NCBI GenBank assembly: GCA_002772115.1
Contig: PCRW01000046.1
Span: 440 to 11,861 of the forward strand
Direction of reading: 5' to 3'
Length of the DNA stretch: 11,422 nt
Source of the DNA: Candidatus Moranbacteria bacterium CG23_combo_of_CG06-09_8_20_14_all_35_22
GTDB lineage: Bacteria; Patescibacteriota; Minisyncoccia; Moranbacterales; UBA2206
This document shows positions 6,767 through 11,422 of the stretch, piece by piece. The translations under genes were made by a program, and so were the position numbers. The notes under the pieces were generated by a model. That model worked only from the letters and a program-made list of their open reading frames with translations, was not told the origin of the DNA and searched no databases. Position 1 is the stretch's first letter. Each line of letters starts with the position of its first letter.

Positions 6767-7174
6767 TTATTTTAGTAAATTTTTTAACAATCGATGGTGC
6801 GCATATCTGTTCAGTCCGTTTCTGTTTTTTGTTTTTTCTTTTTCGCTTAATTTATTTTTAATTATTCTTCTGATTTTACTTGAAATAAATTTGCTCTTAT
6901 TTTCATCTTCTTTTAGCCAGTGTTCCACCTTGCTGATTGTCATATGACTCACTCGCAATTTTTTCTGAATAATTTCATAACTTTCTTCTGCCACTAGCAT
7001 CTTAGCTATTTGTATCCGCCGACCAACCATCAAAACTTCGCTCGGGGTGAGCAAATCCATTAGAAAATCTATAATTTCTTGCTTAGTTTTCAAGCCTGAT
7101 AAAACTTCGAACAATTCATCAATTATATAAACTTTTTCTTTTTTATCAATTGAATACACTTTAACTTTAGCCAT
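6767..7174 (-). CDS. TrpR/YerC-family helix-turn-helix DNA-binding protein
   Basis: A 135-residue protein of the TrpR-like superfamily. Residues about 20-90 hold the diagnostic order: a helix with LMDLLTPSEVLMVGRRIQI (38-56), then AKMLVAEESYEIIQKKL and the recognition segment RVSHMTISKVEHWL (74-87). This matches TrpR, YerC and YecD proteins, homodimers that bind palindromic operators; whether it senses tryptophan cannot be concluded. Residues 90-135 are a Lys/Arg-rich C-terminal tail not present in short YerC proteins. The gene is flanked on both sides by copies of the conserved hairpin (50 bp before the ATG and 2 bp after the stop), which could be its operators or unrelated processing or mobile elements. 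No Shine-Dalgarno is visible. Confidence 0.88.
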   Translation of the reverse strand: MAKVKVYSIDKKEKVYIIDELFEVLSGLKTKQEIIDFLMDLLTPSEVLMVGRRIQIAKMLVAEESYEIIQKKLRVSHMTISKVEHWLKEDENKSKFISSKIRRIIKNKLSEKEKTKNRNGLNRYAHHRLLKNLLK

Positions 7175-7223
7175 TTTTGTTTTTAATATTATTTTTTATT
7201 TTATTTCTTATTCTATTCTGCTC

Positions 7224-7253
7224 TCACTACCATATATAGGCGAATGGTAGTGA
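7224..7253 (-). repeat. Conserved intergenic hairpin, copy 2
   Basis: TCACTACCAT (7224-7233) pairs perfectly with ATGGTAGTGA (7244-7253) around the identical loop ATATAGGCGA. Compared with copy 1, pair 1 changes from C-G to T-A and pair 2 from T-A to C-G, both preserving pairing. It lies 16 bp after the stop of the deoxyribosyltransferase-like gene and 49 bp before the trpR-like ATG. Confidence 0.9.
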
Positions 7254-7269
7254 TTAAGTTTATTATATT

Positions 7270-7683
7270 TTATAAAATATTTTTCAAATCCCCATTTAAG
7301 ATTATCGGTTGCATTGCTACAATCTCATCCTCATATCCCATTTCCGGAATCGGATTTAATAAATATATTTTTTTATTAAGTACATGCGCAAATCCCATTT
7401 CCAAAAAAGTATTCCCGCCGATATAATTTTTTATTCCATTTTTGTCATAATTAACAGCCAAAATAGCATCGCTGTTTTTTATTTTTTCAAAATAATCTTG
7501 AATTAAATTGCTTTCGATTTTATTCTTTGCAGATTCTCCTATCTCGTTATCAGAAATTCCGAGTTTAGCATATTTTTCAGAGTGTCTTGGTAGAACAATT
7601 TCATGACCAGCATCTGTCAATTCATTTCCGATTTCGATCATTTCTTTTGAAAAAATCATACTCCCACAAATTACAATTTTCAT
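7270..7683 (-). CDS. Nucleoside 2-deoxyribosyltransferase-like protein
   Basis: A 137-residue protein with a Rossmann-like fold typical of nucleoside 2-deoxyribosyltransferase relatives. It starts MKIVICGSMIFSKEMIEI, has GHEIVLPRH near residue 26, then YFEKIKNSDAILAVNYD (64-80) and GGNTFLEMGFAHVLNKKIYLL (89-109). In characterised family members the glutamate of the matching G-x-x-x-E segment is the nucleophile that attacks the deoxyribose; here it is Glu95. The enzyme would exchange bases on, or hydrolyse, deoxynucleosides or their monophosphates in salvage or pool cleaning; the substrate is not determinable. An in-frame ATG at 7704 would add MNIKYKF and overlap the upstream HD gene. I prefer 7683 because MKIVICGS begins the first strand as in relatives, and the gap to the HD stop is then four bases. 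Coupled expression with that HD gene is likely. Confidence 0.82.
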   Translation of the reverse strand: MKIVICGSMIFSKEMIEIGNELTDAGHEIVLPRHSEKYAKLGISDNEIGESAKNKIESNLIQDYFEKIKNSDAILAVNYDKNGIKNYIGGNTFLEMGFAHVLNKKIYLLNPIPEMGYEDEIVAMQPIILNGDLKNIL

Positions 7684-7687
7684 AAAT

Positions 7688-8281
7688 TTATATTTTATAT
7701 TCAAACCACTTTCTTAAAACTTCATATTCCTTTTTAATCATTTCTTTTTCGTCTGCAAAAAATATTTTTTCATTAAAATCACGATCTATTTTGTTTATAT
7801 ATTTCCCTAAGCTTTCTTCAAAATTTTTATTTGAATAACGAAAAAGCCACAAATAAAATGGCGAGAGAAAATGCGCCATAGCATCAGCTGATGCAACAAT
7901 TTTTTGCTCTAATGTTTTAGGTGGGAATTTTTTACAACGATGCGTTAATATAATATTGGAAACTTTTTTCGCTATATTTTCATTAAAACCTTTTTCAATT
8001 AAAACAGAAAAGGCCTTTTTTGAACCTAATTCATCATGGGGATTTTCTTCTGTTAACCTGCAAATGTCATGCATTATAGCTCCCAACCAAACGGCTTCAT
8101 AATCAGCATTGTATTTCTCAGCCATTTGCTTGCTATATTCAATCACCGGCTTTATATGAAACTTCCAAAACAAACCAAAAAATTCTTTGTTCTCAGTTTC
8201 AGAAAAACGATACTTTATTTCAATCGGATTTTCATGTAAAACTTTTATTTCATTTTCCAATTGTTGAATTTTTTCTTTCAT
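7688..8281 (-). CDS. Small HD-domain phosphohydrolase (197 residues)
   Basis: This has a compact HD domain: His42 (KFHIKPV), His71-Asp72 (GAIMHDICRL), His82 (NPHDELG), His114 (IILTHRCKK) and Asp133 (VASADAMAHF). The complete His/Asp set implies an active metal-dependent phosphohydrolase, as in the YedJ or YfbR-like branches that act on nucleotides. The N-terminal 25 residues form a helix rich in Glu and Lys. The exact substrate is unknown. The deoxyribosyltransferase-like gene follows four bases after the stop, so the pair probably works on related nucleotide substrates (inference). The ATG lies only six bases downstream of hairpin copy 3, so a folded hairpin would fill the usual ribosome-binding region; there is no Shine-Dalgarno. 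Confidence 0.88.
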   Translation of the reverse strand: MKEKIQQLENEIKVLHENPIEIKYRFSETENKEFFGLFWKFHIKPVIEYSKQMAEKYNADYEAVWLGAIMHDICRLTEENPHDELGSKKAFSVLIEKGFNENIAKKVSNIILTHRCKKFPPKTLEQKIVASADAMAHFLSPFYLWLFRYSNKNFEESLGKYINKIDRDFNEKIFFADEKEMIKKEYEVLRKWFEYKI

Positions 8282-8287
8282 TTTATT

Positions 8288-8317
8288 TTACTACTATATA
8301 TAGGCGAATAGTAGTAA
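8288..8317 (-). repeat. Conserved intergenic hairpin, copy 3
   Basis: TTACTACTAT (8288-8297) pairs perfectly with ATAGTAGTAA (8308-8317) around the identical loop ATATAGGCGA. Compared with copy 1, pair 1 changes from C-G to T-A and pair 8 from C-G to T-A, again compensated. It lies 24 bp after the stop of the RibL-like gene and six bases before the ATG of the small HD gene, the closest of the three to a start codon. Confidence 0.9.
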
Positions 8318-8327
8318 TTAAATTTAT

Positions 8328-8355
8328 TTATGTTACATGTCTTATGTTACATGCT
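8328..8355 (-). repeat. 14-bp tandem duplication at a gene end
   Basis: ATGTTACATG occurs at 8330-8339 and again at 8344-8353, a 14-bp period. The second copy encodes the last residues (KHVT) and the stop of the RibL-like gene; the first lies just behind it. This looks like a small slippage duplication of the 3' end of the gene. Confidence 0.6.
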
Positions 8356-8800
8356 TCATAATTAAAGATGATTTATAAATTTCTGGCTTGAATGATTTTA
8401 ATCGAACTATTTTTGCGTTCAAATTAATTTTTTTTAATTTATCTTTAAGTTCCACCAAATCAACTTCCTGATCATACCCCAGCGCAATCACATCTGGTCG
8501 ATATTTTTCAATTATTTTATACCTATCTTTCAAATTTCCTAACACAACCGCATCCGCCAAACCACTTAATTTTATTTCTTTCAATCTTTTTCGTTCTTTG
8601 TTTCTTGTATCTTGTTTCTTGATGCGAAGCACATTCTTGTCTCTTGCCACCACCACAACCAAATATTCCCCCAGCTTCTTTGCTTGCTTCAGATAATTCT
8701 CATGTCCCTTGTGATACACATCAAATGTCCCAAACGCCATTACCTTCTTTTTTTGCTCCCTCTCCTTCCTAAGGAGAGGGCTGGGGTGAGGTTTAATCAT
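8342..8800 (-). CDS. HxGH nucleotidyltransferase, resembling archaeal FAD synthase RibL / TagD family
   Basis: A 152-residue cytidylyltransferase-like protein. GTFD (24-27) and the HKGH motif (30-33) form the nucleotide-binding start. The pattern VVVVARDKNV (48-57), RPDVIALGYDQ (101-111) and YKSSLI (142-147) matches the family including archaeal FAD synthase RibL and glycerol-3-phosphate cytidylyltransferase TagD. The GYDQ segment favours RibL-like enzymes, which join FMN and ATP to give FAD; this assignment is tentative. The start at 8800 overlaps the rdgB stop by eight bases. Its first 16 or so codons are a dispersed palindromic repeat. The alternative Met21 (8740) would cut into the first beta strand (KKKVMAFGTFD), so I keep 8800. 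The unusual KKQDTRNKERK (61-71) in the loop after strand 2 may also be a repeat insertion. Confidence 0.82.
   Translation of the reverse strand: MIKPHPSPLLRKEREQKKKVMAFGTFDVYHKGHENYLKQAKKLGEYLVVVVARDKNVLRIKKQDTRNKERKRLKEIKLSGLADAVVLGNLKDRYKIIEKYRPDVIALGYDQEVDLVELKDKLKKINLNAKIVRLKSFKPEIYKSSLIMKHVT
8758..8791. repeat. Dispersed palindromic repeat inside the start of the RibL-like gene
   Basis: CCCTCTCCTT (8758-8767) and AAGGAGAGGG (8771-8780) form a perfect 10-bp stem with a 3-nt loop, followed by CTGGGGTGAGG (8781-8791). This is much more GC-rich than its surroundings and resembles a palindrome with a GGGTGAGG tail that I know as a dispersed repeat from many bacterial genomes. It encodes PHPSPLLRKERE of the downstream protein. 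Only one copy is in this window, so dispersal here is inferred from outside knowledge. Confidence 0.65.
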
Positions 8801-9386
8801 TTCTTATCAATTTAATCAGTATCTTTTTTGTCCCAATAGCTCTATGACTAATTGAATCTATTTCTTCTTCTGTTAATTCAGCAAATCTTTTTCCAAATTT
8901 TTCAACCAAAAAAATTGAATCGTAACCAAAGCCATTATCTCCCTTAATTTCATCTACTATATATCCCCTGACTTCTGATTTGGAAATAAAGAATTTTTTC
9001 CGAGCAGGATCATAGCAAGCCACAATAGCTTCATATCTAGCTTTGCGTTCGTCAGCAGGAACATCTCTTAATCTCTCAATTATTTTCAAACAACGATCCC
9101 GATCACTTCCTGCTGCCCATCGCTTAGCATGAATGCCTGGCTCTCCGCCCAAGGCATCAATAAAAAGACCTGTGTCATCCGCGATAGTAACCATACCAGA
9201 TAGCTCTGCATACTCCTTAGCTTTTTTCTTCGCATTGTACAATAAATTATCTCCATCTTCTTCTACATCTAAAGTTATTCCAACATCAGCAAGAGACAAA
9301 ATTTCCAAATTATTACTATCCTTTTCCAATGTTTGACGATATTGAGCTAGTTTATTTTTATTATTTGTTCCAATTAAAATTTTCAT
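8793..9386 (-). CDS. rdgB: XTP/dITP pyrophosphatase (RdgB/HAM1 family)
   Basis: A 197-residue member of the HAM1/RdgB family, which hydrolyses XTP, dITP and ITP to monophosphates and so keeps deaminated purines out of DNA and RNA. All hallmarks are present: TNNKNKL (7-13), the acidic EEDGDNLLYNA (42-52), the catalytic ADDTGLFIDALGGEPGIHAKRWA (69-91; Asp70/Asp71), GDNGFGYDSIF (149-159) and SHRA (180-183). The length matches the family. The start is supported by alignment of the first strand MKILIGTNN with relatives. It lies 59 bp downstream of lysS and overlaps the RibL-like gene by eight bases, suggesting one transcript. Confidence 0.97.
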   Translation of the reverse strand: MKILIGTNNKNKLAQYRQTLEKDSNNLEILSLADVGITLDVEEDGDNLLYNAKKKAKEYAELSGMVTIADDTGLFIDALGGEPGIHAKRWAAGSDRDRCLKIIERLRDVPADERKARYEAIVACYDPARKKFFISKSEVRGYIVDEIKGDNGFGYDSIFLVEKFGKRFAELTEEEIDSISHRAIGTKKILIKLIRND

Positions 9387-9445
9387 ATCATTTTTAAAGC
9401 TTTGGAATTAATTTCTGTATAATTCTTTATGTATAATGCTAGATT

Positions 9446-10891
9446 CTATTTCTCCTTCATCGACGGAAAAATTACCGTCTCGCGAACTGAACGATTCATA
9501 ATAAAGGCAAAGAATCTTTCACCCATTCCAAACCCAAAAGCTGGTGGCATACCATATTCCAAAGCTTCAATAAAATCTTCGTCCATCATTTGCGCTTCAG
9601 CGTCCCCCGCTTCACGCATTTTCATTTGTTCCAAGAATCTATTTTTCTGTTCAATTGGATCATTAAGTTCGGAAAATCCATTACCCAACTCCGCGCCTCC
9701 CGCCATAGGTTGCATACGCAAAACTTTTTTTGAATTTTCTGGATCAGATTTAGCGAGTGGCGAAACCTCGATCGGATGACCAACCAAAAAACAAGGTTGG
9801 ATAAGTTTTGGTCGAACAGTTTTTTTATAAATCGTGTCGATCATTCGCCCCTTACTATATTTTTTTTCATATTTTATTCCAAGCTCATTCGCTTTCGCGC
9901 GAAGCGCTTCGACGGACAAGTCCTCTTTCAAGTCTAGTCCGGTTTCTTTCTTGAATTCGGAAAAATAATCCACTCGAGGAAAAGCAATATCCCAATTTAT
10001 TTTCTCGCCTTCATATTCTGTTTCATATCCGCCTGTTACCGCCAGCACAATCTTTTTATACATTGTTTCAACAAATTCCATACCTTTTTCCAAATCCCAG
10101 TATCCGGCATAAAATTCCGTATTATCAAATTCTTGTAAATGCCCGCGATCAATTCCTTCATTGCGAAAACATCTCCCAATTTCAAAAACTTTTTCGTATC
10201 CTCCCACTAAAAGACGCTTGAGCGCTAATTCCAAAGAAATTCTAAGATAAAAATCTCGATCTAACGCATTATGGTGAGTGATAAATGGTTCCGCATCCGC
10301 TCCACCAGGAATATTTTCCAAGACTGGATTTTGCATTTCCAAAAATCCAGCTTCCGATAAAAATTGGCGAATGGTTTGCCAAAAAATATTTTTCTTTTTG
10401 AAAATTTCTCGGGTTTCGGAATTCATCATCAAATCCAAATATCTTTTGCGAAGCAAGGCCTCCTCATCTTTCAAACCAAAATATTCTGTAGGAATTGGCC
10501 GGATGTTTTTGGAAAGCATTTTCCATTCTCGCACTTCCAAAGACTTCTCATCTTGTTTGGTTTTGAAAAGTTTGCCTTTGGCCTGGACAAAATCACCTGT
10601 CTCCACATTTTTAGCAAACAGTTTATATAAATCATCACCCACAATTTTCTTGCTCAAAAACAACTGGATTTTTCCACTACCATCTTCAATGTGCGCAAAA
10701 ACCACATTACCCATCAAGCGATTGGATTTAACTCTTCCAACAAGAATTATTTCGTCTCTTATGTCATCGAATTTTTCCAACGCCTGTGCATTAGTCATCG
10801 TCCGTTCACACATTTGCGGATATGGTTCCATTCCTGAATTTTTTATGTTTTCCAATTTTTCTAACTTTGTTTTTTGAATATCTTCTCGCAT
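9446..10891 (-). CDS. lysS: Lysyl-tRNA synthetase, class II
   Basis: A 481-residue class II synthetase that charges tRNA-Lys. The N-terminal OB-fold anticodon-binding domain spans about 45-130 (IILVGRVKSNRLMGNVVFAHI). The catalytic core begins at RKRYLDLMMN (148-157). Motif 1 lies near 183-199 (FLEMQNPVLENIPGGAD). Motif 2 is FEIGRCFRNEGID (236-248) with Arg243. The substrate-site region ELGNGFSELNDP is at 401-412. Motif 3 is GFGMGERFFAFIMNRSVRETVIFP (453-476) with Arg459. Two variations stand out: after RNEGID the usual TRHNPEF is RGHLQEF, and motif 3 has GMGER where most bacteria have GIDR. Catalytic arginines are kept, so it should be active. It ends in TAG, the only non-TAA stop here, and follows the hypothetical gene after 12 bp. 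Confidence 0.97.
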   Translation of the reverse strand: MREDIQKTKLEKLENIKNSGMEPYPQMCERTMTNAQALEKFDDIRDEIILVGRVKSNRLMGNVVFAHIEDGSGKIQLFLSKKIVGDDLYKLFAKNVETGDFVQAKGKLFKTKQDEKSLEVREWKMLSKNIRPIPTEYFGLKDEEALLRKRYLDLMMNSETREIFKKKNIFWQTIRQFLSEAGFLEMQNPVLENIPGGADAEPFITHHNALDRDFYLRISLELALKRLLVGGYEKVFEIGRCFRNEGIDRGHLQEFDNTEFYAGYWDLEKGMEFVETMYKKIVLAVTGGYETEYEGEKINWDIAFPRVDYFSEFKKETGLDLKEDLSVEALRAKANELGIKYEKKYSKGRMIDTIYKKTVRPKLIQPCFLVGHPIEVSPLAKSDPENSKKVLRMQPMAGGAELGNGFSELNDPIEQKNRFLEQMKMREAGDAEAQMMDEDFIEALEYGMPPAFGFGMGERFFAFIMNRSVRETVIFPSMKEK

Positions 10892-10903
10892 AAATTATTT
10901 AAG

Positions 10904-11416
10904 TTAAAGATTATTTTCTATTTTGCGTTTTTTTATCTCTTCGATTAATCTTTGGGCTTCTTCTTCTACAAAATATCGTCTGATATATTCCACTGCTTGC
11001 TCTTCAGAAATTTCATCCCTTTTTTCAATTCTCCACTTTCCATCATCTCCCAAAGAAACACTATCCTCTATTGAATCACCATATCGATCTTTATTTCCCG
11101 AGAGTGGCATTTCTATCGACCATACAACTTTAAACTCTTTCTTGGGATTATTTTTTTCCATTTCCAAATATTCTTCGTAATCACTTCCGTCGCCTTCTTT
11201 ATGATTTTCCTCCCATCTCTTCCTATTTAACTTCGTCATCTCTTTTTCCCATTCTTCTTTTGTTCTTTTTTCTCGATCCTCTTTTCTCTTTTTAGTCATT
11301 TCTGGACCCCTAGCTTTTGCTTCCAAATAAATCTTATGCATTTCTTCTCGAGTTAATTCTTTTTTCTTTGGTTCTATTTCTAACGGCAAATCCATTTGTT
11401 CTTGTATCGGACTCAT
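10904..11416 (-). CDS. Charged hypothetical protein upstream of lysS
   Basis: I do not recognise this 170-residue protein. Residues 15-95 are very rich in Lys, Glu and Arg and look like a long solvent-exposed helix or disordered arm (TREEMHKIYLEAKARGPEMT onwards). Residues 95-130 form a short more ordered part (EFKVVWSIEMPLSG, DDGKWRIEKRDE) that could be a small beta unit, and 136-170 are helical again (EEQAVEYIRRYFVEEEAQRL). There is no signal peptide, membrane segment or cysteine. The start at 11416 is six bases from the window edge, so an upstream extension cannot be excluded. It lies 12 bp before lysS and is probably co-transcribed with it. Confidence 0.7.
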   Translation of the reverse strand: MSPIQEQMDLPLEIEPKKKELTREEMHKIYLEAKARGPEMTKKRKEDREKRTKEEWEKEMTKLNRKRWEENHKEGDGSDYEEYLEMEKNNPKKEFKVVWSIEMPLSGNKDRYGDSIEDSVSLGDDGKWRIEKRDEISEEQAVEYIRRYFVEEEAQRLIEEIKKRKIENNL

Positions 11417-11422
11417 TTTTTT

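Noticed and set aside
5655..8281. HD proteins, deoxyribosyltransferase-like protein and HTH gene as a phage-defence system
   Set aside because: No nucleotide cyclase, effector (nuclease, TIR, membrane pore) or other defence hallmark is present, and the neighbours are housekeeping genes. Nucleotide metabolism explains the content better.
6735..8317. The three hairpins as a CRISPR array
   Set aside because: Copies are about 490 and 1,060 bp apart with whole genes between them, far beyond CRISPR spacer length, and no cas gene is present.
10278..10877. A 199-codon open frame on the plus strand
   Set aside because: It is the antisense of lysS, which has all class II motifs. There is no promoter, Shine-Dalgarno or domain signal.

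Overview
The window looks like a piece of an AT-rich bacterial chromosome from the Patescibacteria/CPR radiation, most likely a Parcubacteria-type lineage. This is inferred from three things. The 5' part of the 16S rRNA gene contains GGATAAGGCATGCAAGTCGA, typical of that group as I recall it. Shine-Dalgarno sequences are largely absent. Several proteins resemble families I associate with CPR genomes. All 14 protein genes and the rRNA are on the minus strand, so transcription runs from right to left. Thirteen genes end in TAA and one (lysS) in TAG; none ends in TGA, and the long ORFs need no in-frame TGA, so the standard bacterial code fits.

In transcriptional order, the right part (about 11.4 to 8.3 kb) holds a charged hypothetical protein, lysS (lysyl-tRNA synthetase), an XTP/dITP pyrophosphatase (rdgB/HAM1) and an HxGH nucleotidyltransferase resembling archaeal FAD synthase RibL. 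A dispersed palindromic repeat supplies the N-terminus of that last gene. The middle part (8.3 to 5.3 kb) holds a small HD-domain phosphohydrolase, a nucleoside 2-deoxyribosyltransferase-like protein, a TrpR/YerC-type helix-turn-helix protein, a larger HD-domain protein and a 93-residue orphan gene with its own promoter, Shine-Dalgarno and terminator. The left part (5.2 to 0.8 kb) holds serS, a lipoprotein, a GH1 beta-glycosidase, a xylose-isomerase-like TIM barrel protein and a hendecad-repeat coiled-coil protein. The rRNA operon then begins with a consensus-like promoter, a leader with a boxB-like hairpin and boxA, and the first ~368 nt of 16S rRNA.

The most striking signal is a family of three 30-nt intergenic hairpins (6735-6764, 7224-7253, 8288-8317). 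Their 10-nt loop and the two closing base pairs are identical, while the stems differ only by paired, compensatory changes. All three have the same orientation and they bracket the HD/deoxyribosyltransferase pair and the trpR-like gene, a cassette-like layout. I do not recognise this family.

The second notable signal is in the 16S rRNA: helix 6 (V1) is expanded to one long self-complementary arm of about 147 nt, roughly 100 nt more than in E. coli, apparently built from short repeats.

Functionally the window combines translation (two tRNA synthetases, rRNA), nucleotide housekeeping (RdgB, HD proteins, deoxyribosyltransferase-like protein, RibL-like enzyme) and a small sugar module (GH1 plus TIM barrel). 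I see no CRISPR array, transposase, prophage or recognised defence system.
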